NCBI GenBank assembly: GCA_020441905.1
Contig: JAGRLG010000033.1
Coordinates: 1 to 40,651 of the forward strand
DNA from: Rhodobiaceae bacterium
GTDB taxonomy: Bacteria; Pseudomonadota; Alphaproteobacteria; Rhizobiales; NORP267
DNA: 40,651 nt
Reading direction: 5' to 3'
Position 1 is the stretch's first letter. Each line of letters begins with the position of its first letter. Shown here piece by piece: positions 10,791-20,078 of the stretch. Under the pieces are notes generated by a model that worked only from the letters and a program-made list of their open reading frames with translations, was not told the DNA's origin and made no database searches. Both the position numbers and the translations under genes were made by a program.

Positions 10791-12095
10791 ATGAATGACA
10801 GCGACACAATCCTCAAGCGGCTGCTGTCGCTGCACCCCAAGCGCATCGATCTTTCGCTCGGCCGCATCGAGCGCCTGCTCGAGGCATTGGGCCATCCCGA
10901 AAAACGGCTGCCGCCGGTCATCCATGTCGCCGGCACGAACGGCAAGGGGTCGGTGACGGCCTATTGCCGCGCCGTGCTGGAAACGGCCGGCTGCCGGGTC
11001 CACGTCTATACCTCGCCGCATCTGGTGCATTTCCACGAGCGCATCCGCCTCGCCCATGCACAGTGCAGCGCCCCGGTCGGCGAAAGCGAGCTTGCCGCCG
11101 CCCTCGACCATTGCGAAAGGGTCAATGACGGCGCCCCCATCACCTTTTTCGAGATCACCACCGCGGCGGCCTTCCACCTCTTTGCCCGCCACGAGGCCGA
11201 CTATCTGGTGCTGGAGGTCGGGCTTGGCGGGCGGCTCGACGCCACCAATGTCATCGAGCGCCCGGCGGTCAGCGTCATCACCCAGATCGCCCTCGACCAT
11301 CCCGAGTTCCTCGGCGACACACTGGCCCTGGTGGCGCGGGAAAAGGCCGGCATCATGCGCCGCGGCGTGCCCTGCGTGGTGGCGAAGCAGGACGACGAGG
11401 TGCTGTCGGTGCTGCGCACCGAGGCGGCCAGGGCCGGGGCGCCGCTGCTGGTTTCAAATGAGGAATGGCAGGCCATCGAGCAGCAGGGCCGGCTGGTGTT
11501 TCAGGATGAGGACGGCTTGCTCGACCTGGCGCTGCCGCGCCTGCCCGGGCGCCATCAGATCGAGAATGCCGGAACCGCGATCCGGGCGCTGAGAAGCGCT
11601 GCCGGCGGCCGCCTGGCGCCCGAAACAGTCGATGCCGGCCTGGCGCGGGTCGACTGGCCGGCGCGCATGCAGAGGCTGGGTCCGGGGCGGTTATGGACCT
11701 ATCTGCCCGCGGACGCCGAGTTGTGGCTCGATGGCGGCCATAATCCGGCCGCCGGCCTGGTCCTTGCGCAGGCGATGTCGGAACTGGAGGAGCGGGTTTC
11801 GCGGCCTCTGGTGCTGGTCACCGGCATGATCAATTCCAAGGACGTGGCCGGCTTTCTCGCTCCCTTTGCAGGGCTTGCCAGCGGGGTGGTGACGGTGACC
11901 ATACCGGGCGAGGAGAACGCCGTGCCGGCGGGGGACCTGGCCGCCATCGCCCGCGCTGCTGGGCTGGCGGCGCAGGAGGCGGGATCGCTGGAACAGGCGC
12001 TGGCCAAGGCGGGGCAGGGCACGTCCTCGCCGCGGATCCTGATCTGCGGCTCGCTCTATCTGGCGGGCCGGGTGCTCGCCGCCCATCAGGCTTGA
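10791..12095 (+). CDS. folC: Bifunctional folylpolyglutamate/dihydrofolate synthase
   Basis: This 434-residue Mur-ligase-family enzyme adds glutamate to dihydropteroate and to folates. The ATP-binding loop HVAGTNGKGS includes Lys52. TSPHLVHFHERI follows, as do the Mur-ligase stretches EVGLGGRLDATN and LDGGHNPAAG. Length is normal. It is the last gene of the trp-accD-folC cluster and faces trxA tail-to-tail, separated by a terminator hairpin. Confidence 0.96.
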   Translation: MNDSDTILKRLLSLHPKRIDLSLGRIERLLEALGHPEKRLPPVIHVAGTNGKGSVTAYCRAVLETAGCRVHVYTSPHLVHFHERIRLAHAQCSAPVGESELAAALDHCERVNDGAPITFFEITTAAAFHLFARHEADYLVLEVGLGGRLDATNVIERPAVSVITQIALDHPEFLGDTLALVAREKAGIMRRGVPCVVAKQDDEVLSVLRTEAARAGAPLLVSNEEWQAIEQQGRLVFQDEDGLLDLALPRLPGRHQIENAGTAIRALRSAAGGRLAPETVDAGLARVDWPARMQRLGPGRLWTYLPADAELWLDGGHNPAAGLVLAQAMSELEERVSRPLVLVTGMINSKDVAGFLAPFAGLASGVVTVTIPGEENAVPAGDLAAIARAAGLAAQEAGSLEQALAKAGQGTSSPRILICGSLYLAGRVLAAHQA

Positions 12096-12100
12096 GTGGC

Positions 12101-12135
12101 AAAAAGAAGCCGCGCCGCAAGGCATGCGGCGCGGC
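12101..12135 (-). terminator. Intrinsic terminator of trxA, shared spacer with folC
   Basis: GCCGCGCCGC (12109-12118) and GCGGCGCGGC (12126-12135) form a perfect 10-bp stem with a 7-nt loop. On the minus strand the hairpin is followed by TTCTTTTT (A run at 12101-12105), so it terminates trxA transcripts. The hairpin may also help end folC transcripts, but no T tract is present in that direction. Confidence 0.8.
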
Positions 12136-12162
12136 GTGAATGGTTGGGGCCGAAACAGCGGG

Positions 12163-12480
12163 CTAGATCGACTGCTTGATCCAGTCGACGAGGCGGCTCT
12201 TGGGCTGCACGCCGACCTGGGTTCCGGCAACCTCGCCGTTCTTGAACAGCATCAGGGTCGGAATGGCGCGCACGCCGTATTTGGACGGGGTGTCCGGATT
12301 CTCGTCGATATTGATCTTGGCGATCTTGACCTGGCCGGCCATTTCACCGGCGATCTCCTCCAGCGTCGGCGCAATCTGCTTGCAGGGGCCGCACCATTCG
12401 GCCCAGAAATCGACCACGACCGGGGTCGAAGAGCCCAGAACGTCTGCATCGAATGATGCGTCCGACACTTTGTCTGCCAT
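12163..12480 (-). CDS. trxA: Thioredoxin
   Basis: This 105-residue cytosolic disulfide reductase has the active site WCGPCK (Cys30, Cys33) in a standard fold, with the cis-Pro region [13 protein letters not shown]. The open frame runs well upstream into the addA 3' region, but ATG 12480 is the start. It gives the normal thioredoxin length and is preceded by GAGGA at good spacing. It has its own promoter candidate and terminator. The addA-trxA order is seen in other alphaproteobacteria. Confidence 0.97.
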   Translation of the reverse strand: MADKVSDASFDADVLGSSTPVVVDFWAEWCGPCKQIAPTLEEIAGEMAGQVKIAKINIDENPDTPSKYGVRAIPTLMLFKNGEVAGTQVGVQPKSRLVDWIKQSI

Positions 12481-12546
12481 GAAATCCTCGCTTAGGTGTG
12501 CTGCGGCTGCCACGGCGCCGGCTTGGCGCCCGGTTGTCTTGCGGTC

Positions 12547-12575
12547 AAGGTAGGAACGCCCTTGTGCCGCGTCAA
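12547..12575 (-). promoter_or_regulatory. Candidate trxA promoter
   Basis: On the minus strand TTGACG (12570-12575), preceded by C as in the alphaproteobacterial CTTGAC form, is separated by 17 bp from TACCTT (12547-12552). The expected transcript start is near 12540, about 60 nt before the trxA ATG. The -35 overlaps the addA stop codon. The -10 is a weak match. Confidence 0.45.
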
Positions 12576-15500
12576 GGCGCGATGGCGGCGGAATGGCCGC
12601 CGGAGGCGTTGCCGGGGCCGGCGGCGGCGGCGCGGTCGAGCATCGCGGCGGGGATCTCCATGGCACTGGGAGCGGCGGTCCAGACGATGAAGGCGCGGAT
12701 CGCCTTGCCGGGAAACAGCTTTTCCAGGAGCAGGCGGTAGGCGGCCAGCTGGCCGATATAGGCCGGGGCGATCTCCTGTGCCCTTTGCGGCACAAGGCGG
12801 TCGCTCTTGTAATCGGCGATGAGCACGCTGTCGGGGCCGATGGCGAGGCGGTCGATCTGTCCCGAGACGATCATTTCGCGCCCCCCCTCAGAAGCGATTC
12901 GCCCGGCAAGCGGCACCTCGGCGCGGCTGGCGGGCGAAAACAGTTCCTGCAGTTCGGGCCGGGCGAAAAGGGCGAGAACCTCGGCGGCGATCTCGCCGCG
13001 GCCGGTTTCGGAAAAGCCGGGGGCAAGCGCGCCAAGCGCCCGCGCCGCGGCGCCTTCGCGCTCGCCCGGCGCCAGACCGGGCAGGAGTTCGAGCAGGCGA
13101 TGGATCGCGGTGCCGCGTGCCAGCGCCTGTGCCCTGCCGCCGCCGGCGCCAGACCCAGCGCCCTGGCCATCGGCGCGCCCGCCCGCTTCGTCCTCCGAGG
13201 CGGCAAAGCGCGACGGGGCGATGCGGGCGGCCCGGGGCGGCGGCGGCGGCGCGGCCGCCGTCGCCCATCCGGGAAGGCCGCCTGATCCGGGCGGCGGCGC
13301 CCCGGCGCCGGGCGCAGCTGTGATCACATCCTGCTCGTCCTTCGCCGCGCCGCGCTCGAAACGCGCAACCTTTGCTCCGTCGAGATCATGGGCGGCGCCG
13401 GCGACAACCGGGCGCAGCGCGTTTTCGATCATCTCGTACCAGCTGCCCTCGGCTGCTTTCGTGCTCTTGCCGCCCAGGGCGCCGCAGACATAGAGGCAGT
13501 CCTCGGCCCTGGTCATGGCGACATAAAGCAGGCGGCGATATTCGGCCATGGCGGCGGCCTGAACCGCCTCGCGGGCGCCGAGAATCGCCGCAGGCTGGGT
13601 TTCCCTGTCGCCGCGCAGCCAGACCAGCGCCGGCGCGCCATGAGGGCGCGCGGGGTCGGGAACCGGGAGCAGCGGCCCGTCATAACGTCCGCCCGGTACG
13701 TCGCAGGTATCGGGCAGAATGACGATGGGAGCTTCCAGTCCCTTGGCGCCGTGGACGGTCATGATGCGTATCTCGCCGGCGTCCTGGTCCATGTTGCGCT
13801 TGATCTCGCGCGACTGGCCGCGCATCCAGGAAAGGAAGCCCTGCAGGCTGGGGGCGCCGAGCTGTTCATAGCGCAGCGCGAGGGCGAGGAATTCGTCGAT
13901 GGCATCGCCAGCCTCGGGGCCGAGGCGCGACGTCAGGGCGCGGCGGCCGCGCTGGCCTTCGCCGGTCAGCAGGGCGGCGAAAAAATCGAAGGGCCGGGCA
14001 AAATCGGCGCGCGCCAGCAGGGCGCCAATGCGCTCATGGGCGCGGGCAAACCGGGCCTCGCCGCGGCGGGTGCGCAATTCGGCCCACAGGCTGCCCTTGC
14101 GCCCGGCGGCAAGCTCCAGCAGGTCCTCCTCGCCGAGGCCGACAAGCGGGCTCTTGAGCAGGGTGGCGAGGGAAAGATCGTCCTCGGGAAGAAGGGCGAC
14201 GTCGCCCGCCGTCATCAGGTCCATGACGGCGATATGGTCCTGGACAACGAGGCGGTCGGCGCCGGCGACCGGAATATCGAGGCCGCGCAGGCAGGAAATC
14301 AGGACATCGACGAATTCGTTGCGCCGTCGCACAAGGATCAGGATGTCGCCGGGCCGGATGACGCGGCCCCTGGCTTGCAGCATCTTGCCCTTGGCCAGCC
14401 AGCAATTGATGGTGGCGGCGATGCGCTGGGCGAGGCGTGCTCGCGGGCTTTCCATGTCGATGCGGTCGAGCGGCGCCGCCCAGTGATCCGGCTTGCTCCG
14501 TTCGACCACCTCCTCCGGCGGCCAGATCTCGACCAGGCCCGGGGCGTCGGCACGGTGCGGGGTGTGGCTGATCGGGGTTTCGCCGGCGGCAAGCCCGGCC
14601 CTGGCCTGGGGCGGCGCGAAAACGCGGTCCACCGCTTCCAGCACCGCCGGGCCGGAGCGGAAGGATACGGTGAGCGGCACCTGCCGCCAGGCCAGAGCGG
14701 CCGCTTCGCTGCGGCGGGCGAAGAACTTGCGCATGTCGTCGAATTTTTCCGGGTCGGCGCCCTGGAAAGAATAGATCGACTGCTTGCCGTCGCCGACCGC
14801 GAAGATGGTGCGGGCGACCTCGCGCGCGCCGCTTCCCGAAAGCGCTTCCTCTGCCAGGGCGGCGATGATCGCCCATTGCGCCGGGCTGGTGTCCTGAGCC
14901 TCGTCGACGAGGATATGATCGATACCGCCGTCGAGCTTGTAGAGCACCCACTGAGCGTCCTCGCGGCGGGTGACAAGGGCCAGCATGGCGCCGATCAGGT
15001 CCTCATAGTCGAGCATGCCGGCGGCGCGCTTGAGTTCGCCATAGCGGGCGACAATGCCATGGGCGAGGCGGAACAGGGCGGCGCTGGCCTCGAAGCTCTC
15101 CTGCGCCTGGATGGCGGATATCGCTGCGGCGAGGCGGTTCTGCTCGGCGGCCAGGATATCGGCGAGCGCAGGGTTGGCGGCGGTCAGGGTCTTGGTCATC
15201 AACCTGGCGCGCGGTTTTTCCTTCTGGGTGAAAAAGACGCTGAGGAAGGCGGCGCGGCGCGCCTCTGCCGCCGCGGCAAGGGCGCCGGCGAGGGCCGCCC
15301 CGAGGTTCTGGTCCTGCGCGCTGCCGCTGTTGAGGATTTCTATCGCCGGCGGCCATTCGGCGGCGGGAAACAGCGTGGCATCGAGCAGACCGGCGCGCAT
15401 CGCGGCGGCGTCGCCGGCCTCGTCGGCGCCAAGAAGGTAGGCGAGATGGGCCAATGCCGGCTCCAGCCCGCCGCGCTCGCCGGTCCAGCGTTCCAGCTGG

Positions 15501-16120
15501 CCGCGCTGGGCAATCACAGTCGCGAGCAGGGCGAAAAATCCGCCATCGCCGGTGCGGGCGGCGACAATGTCGAGGGCGCGGGCGAGGGGGCTGTCCGGCG
15601 ATGAATCGGCCAAGACGAGGATCTCGCCCTGGGCTTTGGCACGCAACTCGGTGGCGGTGGCATCGTCCAGCACATCGAAATGGGCCGGCACATTGGCCTC
15701 GAAGGGGAAGCGGTGCAATACCCGCTCGGCAAAGGCGTGAATGGTCTGGATCTTCAGCCCGCCCGGCGTCTCCAGGGCCTCGGCGAAAAGGCGCCGCGCC
15801 CGCGCCAGGCTGGCGGCATCGGGCGTCTCGCCTTCCAGATCCTCCAGAAGCCGGGTCAATTCGCCGTCGGGCAGGGTGGCCCAGCGGCCAAGCTCGAGAA
15901 AGACCCGCTTGGCCATTTCCGCGGCGGCGGCGCGGGTGAATGTGAGGCAGAGGATGCGCCCCGGGGCGACGCCCTGGCGCAACAGGCGCAACACGCGGCG
16001 GGCGAGAACGAAGGTCTTGCCCGACCCGGCGCTGGCATTGACCCAGGCCGAGGCGGCGGGATCGGCCGCTGCCGCCTGGTCGGGCGTCGGCCCGCTGCGT
16101 CTGGCGCCGGACGCGGTCAT
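12572..16120 (-). CDS. addA: Double-strand break repair helicase-nuclease AddA, alpha type
   Basis: This 1182-residue UvrD-like helicase has a C-terminal RecB-type nuclease. With AddB it resects DNA ends to load RecA. Visible motifs in order are the P-loop NASAGSGKT (Lys35), [51 protein letters not shown], and the PD-(D/E)xK nuclease core [10 protein letters not shown]. An Ala/Pro/Gly-rich low-complexity linker (about residues 950-1010) separates helicase and nuclease. ATG 16120 is chosen because it overlaps the addB stop (ATGA). The open frame extends 10 codons further upstream. Confidence 0.96.
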   Translation of the reverse strand: MTASGARRSGPTPDQAAAADPAASAWVNASAGSGKTFVLARRVLRLLRQGVAPGRILCLTFTRAAAAEMAKRVFLELGRWATLPDGELTRLLEDLEGETPDAASLARARRLFAEALETPGGLKIQTIHAFAERVLHRFPFEANVPAHFDVLDDATATELRAKAQGEILVLADSSPDSPLARALDIVAARTGDGGFFALLATVIAQRGQLERWTGERGGLEPALAHLAYLLGADEAGDAAAMRAGLLDATLFPAAEWPPAIEILNSGSAQDQNLGAALAGALAAAAEARRAAFLSVFFTQKEKPRARLMTKTLTAANPALADILAAEQNRLAAAISAIQAQESFEASAALFRLAHGIVARYGELKRAAGMLDYEDLIGAMLALVTRREDAQWVLYKLDGGIDHILVDEAQDTSPAQWAIIAALAEEALSGSGAREVARTIFAVGDGKQSIYSFQGADPEKFDDMRKFFARRSEAAALAWRQVPLTVSFRSGPAVLEAVDRVFAPPQARAGLAAGETPISHTPHRADAPGLVEIWPPEEVVERSKPDHWAAPLDRIDMESPRARLAQRIAATINCWLAKGKMLQARGRVIRPGDILILVRRRNEFVDVLISCLRGLDIPVAGADRLVVQDHIAVMDLMTAGDVALLPEDDLSLATLLKSPLVGLGEEDLLELAAGRKGSLWAELRTRRGEARFARAHERIGALLARADFARPFDFFAALLTGEGQRGRRALTSRLGPEAGDAIDEFLALALRYEQLGAPSLQGFLSWMRGQSREIKRNMDQDAGEIRIMTVHGAKGLEAPIVILPDTCDVPGGRYDGPLLPVPDPARPHGAPALVWLRGDRETQPAAILGAREAVQAAAMAEYRRLLYVAMTRAEDCLYVCGALGGKSTKAAEGSWYEMIENALRPVVAGAAHDLDGAKVARFERGAAKDEQDVITAAPGAGAPPPGSGGLPGWATAAAPPPPPRAARIAPSRFAASEDEAGGRADGQGAGSGAGGGRAQALARGTAIHRLLELLPGLAPGEREGAAARALGALAPGFSETGRGEIAAEVLALFARPELQELFSPASRAEVPLAGRIASEGGREMIVSGQIDRLAIGPDSVLIADYKSDRLVPQRAQEIAPAYIGQLAAYRLLLEKLFPGKAIRAFIVWTAAPSAMEIPAAMLDRAAAAGPGNASGGHSAAIAP

Positions 16121-19100
16121 TGGCTCTCCCCGGCGGCATCGCGCGCCCATTCCTTGACCCTGGCCAGATGGTCGTAGTCGGCATATCTGGAGGCGAACAT
16201 GGGGTGGGGACGCGACAGATAGGGCACCGCCTCGTTGTCGAAGGCGGCAATCTTGCGCGTCAGCCCGGCCAGGGCCTCGGCACCGAGGGCGCTGGCGCCG
16301 CCAGTGGCGATGTCGGCGATCTTTCCCGGCGGCTCGGCGCCGGAAAGCGAAATATAGGCCAGCCTTGCCACCGGGCAGGCGCCAATGCCGTCAGGGGCGA
16401 AACCGCCGGCTTCGGCAATGGCCGCTTCCAGCGACAATTGAGGGATCAGACCGCTTTCGACCTGCGAGGGCGATGGCGTCGTCCCGGTCTTGTAATCGAT
16501 GATCTCCAGGGTGCCGTCGCCCATGAGGTCGATGCGGTCGGCGCGCCCGCTCAAGGTGAAGGTCCCTGCGGGCGCTGGAATGGCGATCTCGCCGCGCCGC
16601 TCGGTAAAGGAGGCGGCAATGAGGGCGCTGCCTGCGGCGTGGGTTTCGGCGAACCAGCGGGCGGCGCGGACAAAGCGCCGCCACCAGAAGGCCTTGATCT
16701 CCGGGGCATCGGGCAGGGTCTCAAAGAGCCCGGCGCCGATCGCCATCAGGCGCCGCGCCGCCTGCTCGCCGGTTTCTCCGCCATGGCGCGGCGCCTGGTC
16801 GATAAAGCGCTGAAGCGCGGCGTGAATGATGGTGCCGCGGTCGGCGGCGCTTGGTCCTTGATCCAGCGCCTCGAGCGGGGCCAGCTTGAGGACATGGCGG
16901 GCATAGATGGCATAGGGGTCGCGGTTCCAGGTCTCGATTTCGGTAACCGAAAGGCGGCGCGGGCGCAGCGCCAGTGGCGGCCGCGGCCGGGGGGCGGGCG
17001 CCGGCGCCCACTCGGCGGTGGCATCGAGCGCGCGGGCGACGGCAAGCCACTTGTCGCCGCGGGCCTGCGCCTGGTCGAGAATACCGCCCGCCGGGTCGAC
17101 CGCCCGCAGGCGCAACAGCCAGCGCGATTCGCCGCAAGGGTCGCCGTCGCGCCGGTCGGCCCTGGTCAGGATGACTTCGGGCGCGGCAAAGCCTTGGGCG
17201 AAATCATGGGCGGCAAGGCCGATGCGCCGTTCCGGCGGCGGCAGGCCAAGGGCGTCGCGCATCGGCCGGCTGAGCCAGGGATCGCCCGCCGTTTCGCCGG
17301 GCCATATGTTTTCGTTGAGGCCGGCGAGAATGATGCGATCGAAACTGAGGAGCCGCGCTTCGAGCAGGCCAAGGATGTGCAGGCGGGGGTGGGCCGGTCC
17401 TTGCGGGCGCACCGGCTGACCGGAGATGAGGGTAGTGAACAGCGCGGGATAGGCGCCGGGGGCGACCCGCCAGCCGCCATCCGGTTGCGCCGCGGCGGCA
17501 TCGAACATGGCGCGGAGGGCGGCGCCGGCGGGTCCCGCATAGAGCCTCTCCCCGGACAGCGCGCTGCCCCCGGTTCGCTCATTGCCGGCGAAGTTTTCGC
17601 AAAGGGCGCGGTGGCGGGCGAAAAGCTCCGCCAGCGGCGCCCTGGACTGCTCGATGCCGGCCATGCCGCTCGCGGCAAGGGCGGCGGCGAGGCGTTCGAC
17701 CAGCGCGCCGGCAAGCTCCCAGTCGGCGGCGCCCAGGCGCGCGCGGGCGGGGTCGCGGTCGGCGCCCGATTCGCTGTTCGCGCGTGCGCCGGCCAGGCGC
17801 GTGCGCAGGGCCGCCAGATCGGGGGCCAGGCGCGGTCCCCGCAACACCGCGATCTCAAGAATGCGGGCGGCGCGGCGCAATTCGGCCGGTGCCATGCCAA
17901 GGCCAGCCAGCGGGTGCTTGAGCAGGGCGAGCAAGGGCACCGGGCGCAGTCCCTCGCACATGATTTCAGCAACCAGACGGGCAAAAAGGCCGGGCGGCGT
18001 GGCGGCAAGCGAGATCCCGGCGCTGTCGTCGACGGTCAGGTTCCAGCGCCCCAGTTCGGCGGCGACGCGGCGCGCCAGGGCGCGGTCCGGGGTGATCAGG
18101 GCGGCGCTTTGGCCGGCGGTTTCGATGCATTCCCGCATCGCCAGGGCAATGGCCAGCGCCTCTTCCTCGATGGTGCGGGCGGCGATCAGGGTCAGTCCCT
18201 GTCCGGCGCCGGCGAGGCGGTGCGGCGTGCTGCCGTCCAGCGCCAGATGCCAGCTGTCGGTACGCGGCGCCGGGCGCATTGCCTCGCGGGCGAGGGCGGC
18301 CCGCGAGGCCCTGGGAGCGGCGCCCAGGGCGCGCACCTGATCGCGCGAAACGCCGATGCGCGCCAGCAGCAGGGCCATGCCGTGCTGGGGGTGGGACGGC
18401 GCGGCAAGGATGCCGGACCAGTCACCCTCGTCGCTGTCGAGGTCGAGGCCGGGCAGCACCACGGCGCCGGCGGGCAGGCGGGCAATGGTGCCGAGCAGGT
18501 CGGCGGTGGCGGGAATCGAACCGGTGGATCCGGCGGCGATCACCGGCGCGGCGGGGCGCAGGCGGGCGAGGCGACGGGTTTCCATTGCAAGCAGGAGGTC
18601 GCGGCGGGCGGCCGGCGAGATAAGGCCGCGCTGGCCAAGGTGTTCGGGCCAGGCGCCACTGACAATCTGGAGAAAATCGAGGGTGACCTGCCAATGGCGC
18701 GAAAAACCCTCGGGCACGATCTCGGCAAGGCGGGCCGGGTCGATACCTTCGGTCTCGAGGCTGTCCATGAAATGAGCAAGATCGCCGGCAAGGCGGACCG
18801 CCATGGCCGCGGAGCCGGGCTTGCGCATCGCGGCATCCCTGGTGGGGTCAGGCTCAGCAGGCGATACCTTTTCGCCCCAGGCTTCGATGAGGCGGCCCAG
18901 GGTCACAACGCGCTCCAGGGCGCCGATGGCCGGCGGCGGCAGATCGGCAAAGGCGCGTTGATCGGGGAAGTCGGCGGCGAGTTCGTCATCGCCGGGGGCG
19001 CCGCCCTGGAGCGCCAGTTCGGCCAGGTCGACATCGCCCAGGGCGCGGATGGCGGGAAGCAGCAGCGGCGCGCCGCCATTGGCCTCAACGAGGGCATCGC

Positions 19101-19317
19101 CAAGCGCCCGGCAGGCGCGCCGGGTCGGCAGCAAGACCGTGGCTTCGGCGAGGGCGAAGGGGCTGGCGGACCTCGCGGCCTGGTCGGCGGCGGACGGCTT
19201 CTCGCCGATCAGCGCGCCGTCGATGAGGGCACGGGCGAGGCGGGGCAGAAAGGCGTCCCCGGGTGCGATGGTCCATACCCTCGCGGTGTCTCCTCCGGCC
19301 GTGGCGGGTTTGTCCAT
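16117..19317 (-). CDS. addB: Double-strand break repair protein AddB, alpha type
   Basis: This 1066-residue partner of AddA has an inactive-helicase-like N-terminal region and a C-terminal nuclease with LEIIDYKTGT. In the AddAB family this subunit recognises Chi-like sites and cuts the 5'-ended strand. I see no clear Walker A loop near the N-terminus; VLLPTRRACRALGDAL occupies the start of the domain. The C-terminal cysteine cluster that binds iron-sulfur in Bacillus AddB is also absent, as expected for the alpha-type family. It overlaps addA by 4 bp and follows murU by 17 bp. Confidence 0.94.
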   Translation of the reverse strand: MDKPATAGGDTARVWTIAPGDAFLPRLARALIDGALIGEKPSAADQAARSASPFALAEATVLLPTRRACRALGDALVEANGGAPLLLPAIRALGDVDLAELALQGGAPGDDELAADFPDQRAFADLPPPAIGALERVVTLGRLIEAWGEKVSPAEPDPTRDAAMRKPGSAAMAVRLAGDLAHFMDSLETEGIDPARLAEIVPEGFSRHWQVTLDFLQIVSGAWPEHLGQRGLISPAARRDLLLAMETRRLARLRPAAPVIAAGSTGSIPATADLLGTIARLPAGAVVLPGLDLDSDEGDWSGILAAPSHPQHGMALLLARIGVSRDQVRALGAAPRASRAALAREAMRPAPRTDSWHLALDGSTPHRLAGAGQGLTLIAARTIEEEALAIALAMRECIETAGQSAALITPDRALARRVAAELGRWNLTVDDSAGISLAATPPGLFARLVAEIMCEGLRPVPLLALLKHPLAGLGMAPAELRRAARILEIAVLRGPRLAPDLAALRTRLAGARANSESGADRDPARARLGAADWELAGALVERLAAALAASGMAGIEQSRAPLAELFARHRALCENFAGNERTGGSALSGERLYAGPAGAALRAMFDAAAAQPDGGWRVAPGAYPALFTTLISGQPVRPQGPAHPRLHILGLLEARLLSFDRIILAGLNENIWPGETAGDPWLSRPMRDALGLPPPERRIGLAAHDFAQGFAAPEVILTRADRRDGDPCGESRWLLRLRAVDPAGGILDQAQARGDKWLAVARALDATAEWAPAPAPRPRPPLALRPRRLSVTEIETWNRDPYAIYARHVLKLAPLEALDQGPSAADRGTIIHAALQRFIDQAPRHGGETGEQAARRLMAIGAGLFETLPDAPEIKAFWWRRFVRAARWFAETHAAGSALIAASFTERRGEIAIPAPAGTFTLSGRADRIDLMGDGTLEIIDYKTGTTPSPSQVESGLIPQLSLEAAIAEAGGFAPDGIGACPVARLAYISLSGAEPPGKIADIATGGASALGAEALAGLTRKIAAFDNEAVPYLSRPHPMFASRYADYDHLARVKEWARDAAGESQ

Positions 19318-19334
19318 GGCGCGGGCGCTCCCGG

Positions 19335-20078
19335 TTACCTGGTCGTGGTGGCGGCAAGAAACTCTTCGGCCTGCCGTAGCGCTTGCGGCGTGCCGACATG
19401 CATCCAGTCCCCCTCGTGGACGAGACCGAACAGGCGCCCGGCGGCAATGGCGCGGTCGAAAAGGATGTTCAGCGAAAAGGCGCCCCTGGGCGCGCCGGCG
19501 AACATTTTCGGGCTGAGAATGGCAACGCCCATATAGGCGAGGGCGGCGGTGTCGCCAGCGCCGGCGCGGGTAAGCCGGCGATCGGCGCCAAGGCGGAAAT
19601 CGCCGGGGCCGTCAAAGCCGATGCCGCGCTCGGGCGCGATCAGCAGCAGCACGCCATCCATCTGCTTTTCATCGAACATCTCGGCGAGGCGCAGCAGCGC
19701 CGGCGACGGGCCATCACGCCAGGTCGAATCGGAATTGATGAGAAAGAAGGGCCGCGAGCCGATGAGCGGCAGCGCCTTGGCGATGCCGCCGCCGGTGTCG
19801 AGCAGTTCCCCGCGCTCGTCGGAAATGAGAACGGCGGGGGCGATGCGGGTCTTCACATGGTCGATGATCTGCTCGCCGAGGTAATGCACATTGACGATGG
19901 CGTGGCGCACGATGGTGGCATCGAGCAGGTCGAGGGCGCGGTCGAGCAGGGTCTTGCCGGCAAGCTTCACCAGCGGCTTGGGGCGGGTTTCGGTCAGCGG
20001 GCGCATGCGCAGGCCCTTGCCCGCGGCCAGCACCATGGCGGTCGCGGGTATGCGGATCCTGTGGCGGTGCAGCGTCAT
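19335..20078 (-). CDS. murU: Nucleotidyltransferase, MurU-like (MurNAc-1-phosphate uridylyltransferase)
   Basis: This 247-residue protein has the nucleotidyltransferase signature MVLAAGKGLRMRPLTE with PKPLV (residues 15-36), the DTGGGIAKALP loop and INSDSTWRDG. It belongs to the sugar-phosphate nucleotidyltransferase family that includes MurU. Its neighbour in the same transcript ends in an AmgK-like sugar kinase. The AmgK/MurU pair makes UDP-MurNAc from recycled MurNAc and bypasses fosfomycin-sensitive synthesis in relatives such as Caulobacter and Pseudomonas. The start overlaps the upstream stop by 4 bp. Substrate assignment rests on context and similarity. Confidence 0.82.
   Translation of the reverse strand: MTLHRHRIRIPATAMVLAAGKGLRMRPLTETRPKPLVKLAGKTLLDRALDLLDATIVRHAIVNVHYLGEQIIDHVKTRIAPAVLISDERGELLDTGGGIAKALPLIGSRPFFLINSDSTWRDGPSPALLRLAEMFDEKQMDGVLLLIAPERGIGFDGPGDFRLGADRRLTRAGAGDTAALAYMGVAILSPKMFAGAPRGAFSLNILFDRAIAAGRLFGLVHEGDWMHVGTPQALRQAEEFLAATTTR

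Noticed and set aside
13388..15604. A 738-codon plus-strand frame opposite addA
   Set aside because: Same reason: it mirrors the AddA helicase motifs and shows no family features or ribosome-binding site.
16120..19536. An unbroken 1138-codon plus-strand frame opposite addB and murU
   Set aside because: It is antisense to a clear AddB gene. Its translation is low-complexity Gly/Arg/Ala/Gln-rich with no recognisable domain, as expected when GC-rich codon use removes stops from the opposite strand.
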